This document shows, one piece after another, positions 15,833 to 23,864 of a stretch of DNA of 40,850 nucleotides. The stretch lies in NCBI RefSeq assembly GCF_007896895.1, contig NZ_VOGW01000061.1, positions 23,360 to 64,209 of the forward strand, written 5' to 3'. Every line of letters starts with the position of its first letter. The first letter of the stretch is position 1. The stretch comes from Streptomyces misionensis (lineage in GTDB: Bacteria; Actinomycetota; Actinomycetes; Streptomycetales; Streptomycetaceae). The notes under the pieces were generated by a model that was not told the DNA's origin, made no database searches, and saw only the letters and a list, made by a program, of their open reading frames with translations. The position numbers and the translations under genes are program-made.

Positions 15833-16768
15833 TCACCGGTCGGGCTCGGGGTCCTTCAGCCAGTTGATCAGCTCGGTGGAGAACGCCACCGGGTCCTCCT
15901 CGTGCGGGAAATGCCCGAGCCCGTCGAACAGCCGCCAGCGGTACGGCGCTTCGACGTACTCCCCGGAACCGGCCGCGCTCCGCGTGCGGGTCACTGGATC
16001 GAGTGAACCGTGCAGATGCAGCGTGGGCACCCGCACCGGCCGCTTCATCCTGCGGTAGAACTGCACGCCGTCCGGGCGGGCCAGGGAGCGCACCAGCCAG
16101 CGGTACGGCTCGACCGAGCAGTGCGCGGTGGACGGGATGCACATGGCGCGCCGGTACGCGAGCACCGCCTCGTCCTCCGGGGCCCGGGGCCCGGACCACT
16201 CGCGGACCAGACGCCCCACCAGCTCCCCGTCGTCCGCGGTGAGTTGACGCTCCGGGATCCAGGGGCGCTGGAAGCCCCAGATGTAGGAGTTGGCGGCCGT
16301 CTGCCGGGCGTCCCGCAGCATCGCCGAGCGCCAGCGCCTCGGGTGCGGCATCGACACCACCGCGAGCCGCCGGACCAGCTTGGGCCGCATGGCCGCCGCC
16401 GTCCACGCCAGGTAGCCGCCGAGGTCGTGACCGACCAGCGCGGCGTCCGGCTCGCCGAGCGAGCGGATGACGCCGGTGACGTCCAGGGCGAGGTTGGCGG
16501 GGTCGTAGCCGCGGGGCGTGCGGTCGCTGCCGCCGACGCCCCGCAGATCCATGGCCACCGCCCGGTAGCCGGCGTCCGCCAGCGCGATCAGCTGGTGCCG
16601 CCAGGTCCACCAGAACTGCGGGAAGCCGTGGAGCAGCAGCACCAGGGGACCGTCGCCGAGCTCCGCGATGTGGAAGCGGGCGCCGTTCGCGGCGACGTCC
16701 CGGTGGATCACCTTGTGTCCGTGCGGCAGGTCGATCCGTACGGCCGAGGGATTCGCGGGGTCCGTCAT
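15833..16768 (-). CDS. Alpha/beta hydrolase, epoxide-hydrolase-like (EphE-like)
   Basis: The 311-residue enzyme has the order of an epoxide or haloalkane hydrolase: oxyanion motif HGFPQFWWTWRHQ (about residues 48-60), DLRGVGGSDRTPRGYD, nucleophile elbow VGHDLGGYLAW in which Asp is the likely nucleophile, a helical lid, and the catalytic His in GLGHFPHEEDP near the C-terminus. An Asp nucleophile (G-x-D-x-G) argues against an esterase. It matches Rv3670 (EphE). The ATG overlaps the stop of the upstream holin-like gene by four bases. The natural substrate is unknown; detoxification of lipid epoxides is a guess from the family. Confidence 0.9.
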   Translation of the reverse strand: MTDPANPSAVRIDLPHGHKVIHRDVAANGARFHIAELGDGPLVLLLHGFPQFWWTWRHQLIALADAGYRAVAMDLRGVGGSDRTPRGYDPANLALDVTGVIRSLGEPDAALVGHDLGGYLAWTAAAMRPKLVRRLAVVSMPHPRRWRSAMLRDARQTAANSYIWGFQRPWIPERQLTADDGELVGRLVREWSGPRAPEDEAVLAYRRAMCIPSTAHCSVEPYRWLVRSLARPDGVQFYRRMKRPVRVPTLHLHGSLDPVTRTRSAAGSGEYVEAPYRWRLFDGLGHFPHEEDPVAFSTELINWLKDPEPDR

Positions 16769-17253
16769 GAGGACGAGCGTGCCACAGCCTCGATGGCCGC
16801 GGGGGTGCGATCCTCGGGAAGCTCCGGGCGCGGGTGCGGCTTGGCCTTCCCGAGGACGTTCGCCGACTGCTTCATCGACGCGGCGACCTTCTGCGGGCCC
16901 CGGCCCTTCTTGGCCTTCTTGGCGAAGACCACGCCGATCAGCGCGAGGAGGCCGGCGACCAGCACATTGGCCGCGAAGGACAGCACGAAGCAGATCGCCA
17001 GGTTCCAGTGGGTCCAGGTGCGGATGCCGTAGGCCAGCGCGAAATTGAGCATCGGCAGGGAGAACACCAGGACCGCGCCCGCCAGCGAGAACGCGCCACC
17101 GCTGGTCGCGCCGCGCTTCACGTCCTGCTTGAGCTGGGCCTTGGCCAGCGCGATCTCGTCGTGCACCAGCGCCGACAATTCGGTCGTCGCGGAGGCGAAC
17201 AGCTGGCCGATGCTGCGTTCGGCGCCGACCGGGCTGCCGTCGGGTGCGCTCAT
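16765..17253 (-). CDS. Phage-holin-like (holin superfamily III/Holin-X) membrane protein
   Basis: The 162-residue protein starts with a soluble amphipathic region containing SATTELSALVHDEIALAKAQ (about residues 22-41), followed by two membrane helices (about 55-75 and 85-110) and a basic, Pro-rich cytoplasmic tail. This is the layout of the actinobacterial holin-X family, corresponding to Rv3669. Despite the name, a lytic role is unlikely in this chromosomal setting; such proteins may affect membrane permeability. GGGAGAACGCG precedes the ATG. It is coupled to the epoxide-hydrolase-like gene by an ATGA overlap, so both are made together. Confidence 0.87.
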   Translation of the reverse strand: MSAPDGSPVGAERSIGQLFASATTELSALVHDEIALAKAQLKQDVKRGATSGGAFSLAGAVLVFSLPMLNFALAYGIRTWTHWNLAICFVLSFAANVLVAGLLALIGVVFAKKAKKGRGPQKVAASMKQSANVLGKAKPHPRPELPEDRTPAAIEAVARSSS

Positions 17254-17362
17254 CGCGTTCTCCCTTACGAGTCTTCTCGTCTCCCTGAGCCGTTGGGGCG
17301 AGCCGTCATGGCGCCGCCGCCCCGCTCATGGGGACCGTCTTGATTTGTACCGTCTCGTCAGA

Positions 17363-18805
17363 TCATGCCGGACGGCCGCCCTCCTCGCCTGCCCCGCCCG
17401 GCACTTCCACACGCCCGTCACCCGCGGCGGCCGTGCGCTCGGCGGCGATCCGCCGGTGTTCGGCGGCCCTGCGCTCCAGGATCTCGGCCATGCGCAGGTG
17501 GTAGGCCGGGTCGTCCTGCTCGTAGACGTCCGGCACGCCGTCCAGGTCCTCGTCGCGGTCCTCCGCCTCGCACAGCCGGCGGTACTTGGCGTTGCGTATC
17601 TTCAGCAGCACGGTGGCACAGGCCGCGGCGATCAGCGATCCGGTGAGGACGGCCGCCTTGGTCTCGTCGGTCAGCAGCACGTTCCCGTCGTAGGCCAGTT
17701 CGCCGATCAGCAGGGAGACCGTGAAGCCGATCCCGGCGAGCGAGGCCACCGCGAAGACGTCCGCCCAGGCGAGGTCCTCGCTGAGGGAGGCGCGGGTGAA
17801 GCGGACGGTCAGCCAGGTGCCGCCGAAGATGCCGAGCGTCTTGCCGAGGACCAGGCCGAGGACCACGCCCAGTGTCTCGGGCCGGGTGAACAGGTCCCCG
17901 AGGGCCCTGCCGGACACCGTCACGCCCGCGCTGAACAGTGCGAACAGCGGCACGGCGAGCCCGGCCGACAAGGGGCGCGCGAGGTGCTCGATGCGCTCGC
18001 CCGGCGAGCGCTCCTCGCCCTCGCGGGTGGTGCAGCGCAGCATCAGGCCCATCGCCACGCCGGCGATGGTGGCGTGCACGCCGCTGTTGTACATCAGCGC
18101 CCAGTTCACCAGCGCGAGCGGCAGGTACACGTACCAGCCCCGCACCCCCTTGCGCAGCAGCAGCCAGAAGACGGCGAGCCCCACGAACGCGCCGCCGAGC
18201 GCGGCGAAGTTCAGCCGGTCGGTGAAGAAGACCGCGATGATCAGGATGGCGAAGAGGTCGTCGACGACGGCGAGGGTGAGCAGGAAGGCGCGCAGGGCGC
18301 TGGGCAGCGAGGTGCCGATCACCGCGAGGACGGCGAGGGCGAAGGCGATGTCGGTGGCGGTGGGCACCGCCCAGCCCCGGGTGGAACCGTGCCCGGCGAG
18401 GTTGGTGACGGTGTAGACGAGCGCCGGTACGGCCATGCCGCACAGCGCGGCCACCACGGGCAGCACGGCCGCCTTGGGGTCGCGCAGTTCGCCGGCGACC
18501 AGCTCGCGTTTGAGTTCGATGCCGGCGACGAAGAAGAAGATCGCCAGGACACCGTCGGCGGCCCAGTGGGCGACGGAGAGGTCCAGGCCGACGGCGGCGG
18601 GGCCGAAGCTGAAGTGGCTGACCGCCTCGTAGCTGTGGCGCAGGGCGGGGATGTTCGCCCAGACCAGTGCGGCCATGGCGGCGAGCAGCAGGATGACGCC
18701 GCCGACGGTCTCCGTGCGCAGCGCGTCCGCGACGAAGGTCCGCTCGGGCAGGGACAGGCGTCCCAGGGCCTTGCGGGCGGTGTTCGGGGTGCGGGGCGCG
18801 GACAC
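17363..18805 (-). CDS. nhaA: Na+/H+ antiporter NhaA with an acidic cytoplasmic tail
   Basis: The 480-residue inner-membrane antiporter exchanges Na+ for protons. About eleven hydrophobic segments span residues 35-395. FFFVAGIELKRELVAGELRD, PTATDIAFALAVLAV and the ion-binding aspartate pair in LLTLAVVDDLFAILII match E. coli NhaA. The GTG at 18805 was chosen for its GGAGG eight bases upstream; an ORF open to 18871 lacks a ribosome site. After the last helix comes a hydrophilic tail of about 80 residues. It includes D416RDEDLDGVPDVYE, a match to the calcium-binding DxDxDGxxD loop, followed by an Arg/Glu-rich coiled segment. No nhaA is present in the mycobacterial version as I recall it. The upstream region carries an AT-rich promoter-like block. 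Confidence 0.93.
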   Translation of the reverse strand: MSAPRTPNTARKALGRLSLPERTFVADALRTETVGGVILLLAAMAALVWANIPALRHSYEAVSHFSFGPAAVGLDLSVAHWAADGVLAIFFFVAGIELKRELVAGELRDPKAAVLPVVAALCGMAVPALVYTVTNLAGHGSTRGWAVPTATDIAFALAVLAVIGTSLPSALRAFLLTLAVVDDLFAILIIAVFFTDRLNFAALGGAFVGLAVFWLLLRKGVRGWYVYLPLALVNWALMYNSGVHATIAGVAMGLMLRCTTREGEERSPGERIEHLARPLSAGLAVPLFALFSAGVTVSGRALGDLFTRPETLGVVLGLVLGKTLGIFGGTWLTVRFTRASLSEDLAWADVFAVASLAGIGFTVSLLIGELAYDGNVLLTDETKAAVLTGSLIAAACATVLLKIRNAKYRRLCEAEDRDEDLDGVPDVYEQDDPAYHLRMAEILERRAAEHRRIAAERTAAAGDGRVEVPGGAGEEGGRPA

Positions 18806-18896
18806 GGTGGGGACCTCCGGGAAGTGGGCAGGACGGCTTTCATGCCGACCAGACTTCCCGGCGCACCCCATTTTGGATCTTGTCGCGCTCCTGGCG

Positions 18897-18923
18897 CTTT
18901 TATTACTTTACCTAAATTGTCAA
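18897..18923 (-). promoter_or_regulatory. nhaA: AT-rich promoter-like element upstream of nhaA
   Basis: Read on the minus strand, TTGACA (about 18918-18923) is followed by an AT-rich stretch ending in AAAGTAATAAAAG (18897-18909), about 92 bp before the nhaA GTG. This is strikingly AT-rich for this genome. TTGACA is an ideal -35 box, but no canonical -10 lies at 17-18 bp. The same 13-mer occurs at 38423 upstream of the lipoprotein gene. Confidence 0.55.
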
Positions 18924-18997
18924 AAGATCGGAACCGTTGAGCCCGGCGGGCGGTACCGCTGAGCCCGGCGGACGGACTCGCATGGAGTCTGCGGCCG

Positions 18998-19039
18998 GAG
19001 GGGGCACCGGGCACCTGGTGTGTCCGGTGCCGCCCCCCA
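18998..19039. terminator. Hairpin terminator downstream of acsA
   Basis: GGGGGCACCGG (from 19001) pairs with CCGGTGCC-GCCCCC (from 19024) around a 12-base loop, with one unpaired G. It starts 12 bp past the acsA stop at 19051 on the minus strand. No T-run follows, as usual in Streptomyces. Confidence 0.7.
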
Positions 19040-19050
19040 GCCGGGTCGGC

Positions 19051-21006
19051 TCAGTCCTCGCTGGTGGTGGTGGGGAGTTTGGACTGGATGAGGTCCATGA
19101 CGCTGGAGTCGGTGAGGGTGGTGACGTCTCCGAGTTGGCGGTTCTCGGCGACGTCGCGCAGGAGGCGGCGCATGATCTTGCCGGAGCGGGTCTTGGGGAG
19201 TTCGGCGACGGGCAGGATGCGCTTGGGTTTGGCGATGGGGCCGAGGGTGGCGCCGACGTGGTCGCGGAGTTTGCCGGCCAGTTCGGTGGTCTCGGCGGTG
19301 GTGCCGCGCAGGATGACGAAGGCGACGATGGCCTGGCCGGTGGTCTCGTCGGCGGCGCCGACGACGGCGGCTTCGGCCACGGCGGGGTGGGAGACCAGCG
19401 CGGATTCGACTTCGGTGGTGGAGATGTTGTGGCCGGACACCAGCATCACGTCGTCGACGCGGCCGAGCAGCCAGATGTCGCCGTCCTCGTCCTTCTTCGC
19501 GCCGTCGCCGGCGAAGTACTTGCCCTCGAAGCGGGACCAGTAGGTGTCCTTGAACCGCTGGTCGTCGCCCCAGATGGTGCGCAGCATGGAGGGCCAGGGC
19601 TCGGTGAGGACGAGGTAACCGCCGCCGCCGTTGGGGACCTCGTTGGCCTCGTCGTCGACGACGGTGGCGCTGATGCCGGGCAGCGGGCGCTGCGCGGAGC
19701 CGGGCTTGGCCTCGGTGACGCCGGGCAGCGGGGAGATCATCATCGCGCCGGTCTCGGTCTGCCACCAGGTGTCCACGACCGGGGTGCGGTCGTGGCCGAT
19801 GTGCTTGCGGTACCAGACCCAGGCCTCGGGGTTGATGGGCTCGCCGACCGAGCCGAGGACCCGCAGGCTGCTCAGGTCGTACTTGGCGGGGATGTCGTCG
19901 CCCCACTTCATGAACGTGCGGATCGCGGTGGGCGCGGTGTAGAGGACGGAGACCTTGTACTTCTGCACGATCTCCCAGAAGCGGCCCTGGTGCGGGGTGT
20001 CCGGGGTGCCCTCGTACATGACCTGGGTGGCGCCGTTGGCCAGCGGCCCGTAGACGATGTAGGAGTGGCCGGTGACCCAGCCGACGTCGGCGGTGCACCA
20101 GTACACGTCGGTCTCGGGCTTGAGGTCGAAGACCGCCCAGTGGGTGTAGGCGACCTGGGTGAGGTAGCCGCCGGAGGTGTGCAGGATGCCCTTGGGCTTG
20201 CCCGTCGTACCCGAGGTGTACAGGATGAACAGCGGGTGCTCGGCGCCGAACGCCTCCGGCGTGTGCTCGGCCGACTGGCGGGCGACCAGGTCGTGCCACC
20301 ACACGTCGCGCGTGTCGTCCCAGGCGATGTCCTGGCCGGTACGGCGCACCACCAGGACGTGCTCGACGTTGCCGGCCTTCGCGACCGCCTCGTCCACGGC
20401 GGGCTTGAGCGCGGAGGGCTTGCCGCGCCGGTAGCCGCCGTCGGAGGTGATGACGACCTTGGCGTCGGCGTCCTGGATGCGGGTGGCGAGCGCGTCGGCG
20501 GAGAAGCCGCCGAAGACGACCGAGTGGGCGGCGCCGATGCGGGCGCAGGCCAGCATCGCGATGGCGGTCTCGGGGATCATCGGCATGTAGACGGCGACCC
20601 GGTCGCCCTTGCGGACCCCGAGTTCGAGCAGGGCGTTGGCGGCGCGGGAGACCTCGTCCTTGAGCTCGGCGTAGGTGAGGGCGCGGCTGTCGCCGGGCTC
20701 GCCCTCGAAGTGGATGGCGACCCGGTCGCCGTGTCCGGCCTCCACGTGCCGGTCCACGCAGTTGTAGGCGACGTTCAGTTCGCCGTCCTGGAACCACTTC
20801 GCGAACGGGGGGTTCGACCAGTCCAGCGTCTCGGTCGGCTCCTTGGCCCAGGTCAGCCGGCCGGCCTGCGCGGCCCAGAACCCGAGCCTGTCAGCCTTGG
20901 CCTGTTCATACGCCTCCGCCGTGACATTGGCGTTGGCTGCCAGGTCGGCGGGGGGCGCGAACCTGCGTTCTTCCTTCAGCAGGTTGGCCAGGCTCTCATT
21001 GCTCAC
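19051..21006 (-). CDS. acsA: Acetyl-CoA synthetase
   Basis: The 651-residue enzyme makes acetyl-CoA from acetate, ATP and CoA through acetyl-AMP. Its length is that of the family. Visible motifs are [20 protein letters not shown] (ATP-binding P-loop), [14 protein letters not shown] (adenylation core), and the C-terminal [11 protein letters not shown], whose Lys is the known site of inhibitory acetylation. The start is GTG 21006 ([16 protein letters not shown]) behind AAAGGCGGA; the frame open to 21210 has non-coding character upstream. It lies downstream of a 378-bp divergent spacer carrying the direct repeat at 21150-21178. Compare Rv3667. Confidence 0.96.
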   Translation of the reverse strand: MSNESLANLLKEERRFAPPADLAANANVTAEAYEQAKADRLGFWAAQAGRLTWAKEPTETLDWSNPPFAKWFQDGELNVAYNCVDRHVEAGHGDRVAIHFEGEPGDSRALTYAELKDEVSRAANALLELGVRKGDRVAVYMPMIPETAIAMLACARIGAAHSVVFGGFSADALATRIQDADAKVVITSDGGYRRGKPSALKPAVDEAVAKAGNVEHVLVVRRTGQDIAWDDTRDVWWHDLVARQSAEHTPEAFGAEHPLFILYTSGTTGKPKGILHTSGGYLTQVAYTHWAVFDLKPETDVYWCTADVGWVTGHSYIVYGPLANGATQVMYEGTPDTPHQGRFWEIVQKYKVSVLYTAPTAIRTFMKWGDDIPAKYDLSSLRVLGSVGEPINPEAWVWYRKHIGHDRTPVVDTWWQTETGAMMISPLPGVTEAKPGSAQRPLPGISATVVDDEANEVPNGGGGYLVLTEPWPSMLRTIWGDDQRFKDTYWSRFEGKYFAGDGAKKDEDGDIWLLGRVDDVMLVSGHNISTTEVESALVSHPAVAEAAVVGAADETTGQAIVAFVILRGTTAETTELAGKLRDHVGATLGPIAKPKRILPVAELPKTRSGKIMRRLLRDVAENRQLGDVTTLTDSSVMDLIQSKLPTTTSED

Positions 21007-21149
21007 GACATCCGCCTTTCGAGGGTGTCCGATGTGTCCCAAGCCACAGCTCATCAGACACGAGGGGGCGATGACAAGGGTCGTCGAGAAAATTGGTTTA
21101 GACCTGTGCTGCGCGAGGTGGTCGCCGTCCGGAGCGGGGGGTGACGTTG

Positions 21150-21178
21150 CGTAAAGAGTAGGCAATGCCACGTAAAGA
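21150..21178. promoter_or_regulatory. Direct repeat upstream of acsA
   Basis: CGTAAAGA occurs at 21150-21157 and again at 21171-21178, 21 bp apart, so both copies lie on the same face of the helix. They are about 145-170 bp upstream of the acsA start and about 210 bp upstream of the lipoprotein start. This arrangement suits a tandemly binding activator or repressor. The rest of the 378-bp spacer contains AT-rich stretches (about 21170-21245) but no gene. Confidence 0.4.
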
Positions 21179-21384
21179 TCGTGTATGGCTTTTCGTGGCG
21201 AATAGCCCACTCGATCCCTCTCTGCGGTGAATAAATCATTTGATCAGCTTGTCGCCCTTATTCCTTCCCGGCTCCGTGCGATCTTGGCGGAACCGTCGGT
21301 GCAATCCCGGCGGATCACCACAAAGAGCCCTCATCGGCTTTCGCCTGAGAGGTCGTCTGAGAGAAGGAAGAAGGTGGGCGGAAC

Positions 21385-22659
21385 ATGGCCGCCACCCAGA
21401 GGATCGCCGTCGGCGCCGTGGTCGCCGCGGCCTGTGCCGCCTCGCTCACAGGTTGCGGGGCCGACTCCAACGGTTCCGGGCAAGGGACCTCCGGCCCGCA
21501 GCAGGGGGCGCCGGCGGCGCCCGCCCCGAAGAGCGTGCTCCGGCTGATCGGCGACGGATCGACCGCGTACACCGGTGCGCAGCCCCATCTGCCGCGGCCC
21601 GAGCGCCTGAAGCCCGGTCAGAAACCACCGCAGTTCGTCGTCTTCTCCTGGGACGGCGCGGGAGAGGACAGCCAGAAGCTGTTCTCGCACTTCCGCAAGG
21701 TCGCCAAGGAGAACAACGCCAACATGACGTTCTTCCTCAGCGGGGTGTACCTGCTGCCGAAGGAGAAGCGCGACCTGTACAAGCCCCCGCAGCACTCGCC
21801 GGGCAGCTCCGACATCGGCTTCAACGACCAGCAGGGAATCGCCGACACCGTCAAGCAGGCGCGGCTGGCCTGGCTGGACGGCAACGAGATCGGCACCCAC
21901 TTCAACGGCCACTTCTGCGGGCCCGACGGCGGGGTCGGCACCTGGTCGGTGGACGAGTGGAAGAGCGAGATCTCCCAGGCCAAGCAGTTCGTGGAGAACT
22001 GGAAGACCAATGCGGGCATGAAGAACGCCGCCCCGCTGCCCTTCGACTACGAGAAGGAGCTGATCGGCGGCCGCACCCCCTGCCTGGAGGGGCAGAAGAA
22101 CTTCGTGAAGGCGGCCCGCCAGCTGGGCTTCCGCTATGACTCCAGCGGGGTCGACAACCAGCTCTGGCCGAAGAAGAAGGACGGCCTGTGGGACCTGTCG
22201 ATGCAGCTGGTCCCCTTCCCCGGGCACGACTACGAGCAGTTGACCATGGACTACAACTTCATGATCAACCAGTCCGGCACCCAGACCCAGGGTGACCCCG
22301 ACAAGTTCGACTACTGGGGCGACCAGGTGCGCGACGGCCTCGTCCAGGGCTTCTACCGGGCCTACGACGGCAACCGCGCACCCCTGATCATCGGCAACCA
22401 CTTCGAGTCCTGGAACGGCGGCACCTATATGCGCGCCGTCGAGGACACGGTGAAGGAGGTCTGCAACAAGCCCGAGGTCCGCTGCGTCTCCTTCCGCCAG
22501 CTGGCCGACTGGCTGGACGCGCAGGACCCCAAGACCCTCGACAAGCTGCGCGGTCTGAAGGTGGGCGAGGCGCCCAGGCAGGGCTGGGCGTCCTTCCTCT
22601 CCGGCCGCCCGGCTCCGGCGCCCAAGGGGGTCCCCGGGGCGCCGGCCGTCAAGGGGTAG
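21385..22659 (+). CDS. Secreted lipoprotein with polysaccharide-deacetylase-like fold
   Basis: The 424-residue protein has a lipoprotein signal: a hydrophobic run and the lipobox SLTGC, so it should be lipid-anchored outside the membrane. A Ser/Gly/Pro/Ala linker leads to a NodB-like domain: VVFSWDGAGED (metal-binding Asp), ANMTFFLSGVYLLP, and EIGTHFNGHFCG, whose H-x3-H fits the second metal motif. The start of the domain resembles peptidoglycan or chitin deacetylases, but long inserts make the substrate uncertain. The ATG is preceded by GAAGGTGG. Its stop is only three bases from the convergent stop of the ATPase gene. It is divergent from acsA. I do not recall a mycobacterial counterpart here. 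Confidence 0.83.
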   Translation: MAATQRIAVGAVVAAACAASLTGCGADSNGSGQGTSGPQQGAPAAPAPKSVLRLIGDGSTAYTGAQPHLPRPERLKPGQKPPQFVVFSWDGAGEDSQKLFSHFRKVAKENNANMTFFLSGVYLLPKEKRDLYKPPQHSPGSSDIGFNDQQGIADTVKQARLAWLDGNEIGTHFNGHFCGPDGGVGTWSVDEWKSEISQAKQFVENWKTNAGMKNAAPLPFDYEKELIGGRTPCLEGQKNFVKAARQLGFRYDSSGVDNQLWPKKKDGLWDLSMQLVPFPGHDYEQLTMDYNFMINQSGTQTQGDPDKFDYWGDQVRDGLVQGFYRAYDGNRAPLIIGNHFESWNGGTYMRAVEDTVKEVCNKPEVRCVSFRQLADWLDAQDPKTLDKLRGLKVGEAPRQGWASFLSGRPAPAPKGVPGAPAVKG

Positions 22660-22662
22660 GCG

Positions 22663-23763
22663 TCAGGCGGGAGCCGAAACGCTCGCGTCGGCACCGGCTT
22701 CGACGTCCGCGTCGATGTCTTCGCCGAGCAGTCCACCGGCGTTTTCACCGCGCCGTTCGCCGCTCTCCTCACCGGGCCGTTCGCCGGCGTCTTCGCCGAT
22801 GTTCTCGCCGAGCACGAAGCCGGGGTCGACCTGCGCCGCCAGGTCGGCCCCGGTGCGCTCGTTGCCCCACGACTCGGCGTTCTTCAGGTGGAAGTGCACC
22901 ATCTGCCGGGTGTAGCGCTCCGGGTCCCGCCGCTCGTAGGTGGCGTCCGCTGTGGCCCGAAGGGTCTTCAGGGCACGGGCGTTGTCCTCCTCCAGGAGGT
23001 CGAATCGGGGCGGGCGGCCCTTCTCCATGGCCCGCACCCAGTCCGAGCGCCCGACGGTGACCAACAGGTCGTCCCCGACCTCCGCGCGCAGGAAGTCGAT
23101 GTCGTCCTGCTCCTGGATCTTGTTGCCGACGACCTTCAGGGCGACGCCGAAGTCGCGGGCGTACTCCTTGTACTGGCGGTAGACGGAGACCCCCTTGCGG
23201 GTCGGCTCGGCGACGAGGAACGTCATGTCGAAGCGGGTGAACATGCCGGAGGCGAAGGAGTCCGAACCCGCGGTCATGTCGACCACCACGTACTCGTCGG
23301 GGCCGTCGACGAGGTGGTTCAGGTACAGCTCCACCGCTCCCGTCTTGGAGTGGTAGCAGGCCACACCCAGGTCGGCGTCGGTGAAGGGGCCGGTGACCAT
23401 CAAACGGACGGCGCCGCCGTCGAGTTCCACCGGACGCGCGCAGGCGTCGTAGACCGGATTGGGCTCGCGCACCCGGACCAGCCGCGAACCCCGGCCCGGC
23501 GGGGTGGTCTTGATCATGGTGGCGGCGGAGGCGATGCGCGGGTTGGTGCCGCGCAGGTAGTCCTTGATCAGCGGCAGCCGCTCGCCCATCGCGGGCAGTG
23601 CGGCCGCCTCGGCCTCGTCGAGGCCCAGGGCCGGGCCCAGGTGCTGGTTGATGTCGGCGTCGATCGCGACGACGGCGGCCCCGGCCGCGGCGAGGTGACG
23701 GATGAAAAGGGAGGAGAGCGTGGTCTTGCCGCTCCCGCCCTTCCCGACGAAAGCAATTTTCAT
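22663..23763 (-). CDS. CooC/MinD-like P-loop ATPase with acidic repeat tail
   Basis: The 366-residue protein starts MKIAFVGKGGSGKTTLSSLF, a deviant Walker A with the signature Lys as in CooC, NifH and MinD. It continues with VVAIDADINQHLGPALGL (switch I), YVVVDMTAGSDSFASGMFTR (switch II) and KVVGNKIQEQDD. CooC proteins help insert metal centres; MinD-like ones organise partners on surfaces. Neither role can be chosen here. The last 65 residues are a degenerate Gly-Glu repeat (GENIGEDAGERPGEESGERR and so on). ATG 23763 is preferred because the Walker A follows at once; an ATG at 23802 and a GTG at 23769 are in frame. It is divergent from the Fic-like gene with 101 bp between starts, in which CTACGCAA/CTACGCTT is repeated. 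Confidence 0.85.
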   Translation of the reverse strand: MKIAFVGKGGSGKTTLSSLFIRHLAAAGAAVVAIDADINQHLGPALGLDEAEAAALPAMGERLPLIKDYLRGTNPRIASAATMIKTTPPGRGSRLVRVREPNPVYDACARPVELDGGAVRLMVTGPFTDADLGVACYHSKTGAVELYLNHLVDGPDEYVVVDMTAGSDSFASGMFTRFDMTFLVAEPTRKGVSVYRQYKEYARDFGVALKVVGNKIQEQDDIDFLRAEVGDDLLVTVGRSDWVRAMEKGRPPRFDLLEEDNARALKTLRATADATYERRDPERYTRQMVHFHLKNAESWGNERTGADLAAQVDPGFVLGENIGEDAGERPGEESGERRGENAGGLLGEDIDADVEAGADASVSAPA

Positions 23764-23864
23764 GTTCACGAAGCGTAGTTGCGTAGTCGCTGTAGGTGGC
23801 ATGGTTGAGTGAAGAAGACCACTCCTTCGTGGGGTCTGCCGATCGGATGCGTAGGGTCGTACCC

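Noticed and set aside
17045..18940. 631-codon plus-strand frame opposite nhaA
   Set aside because: Low-complexity His/Gln/Gly/Glu translation, no motif; shadow of nhaA.
18937..21144. 735-codon plus-strand frame opposite acsA
   Set aside because: Val/Gly/Asp/His-rich shadow of a gene with full acetyl-CoA synthetase motifs.
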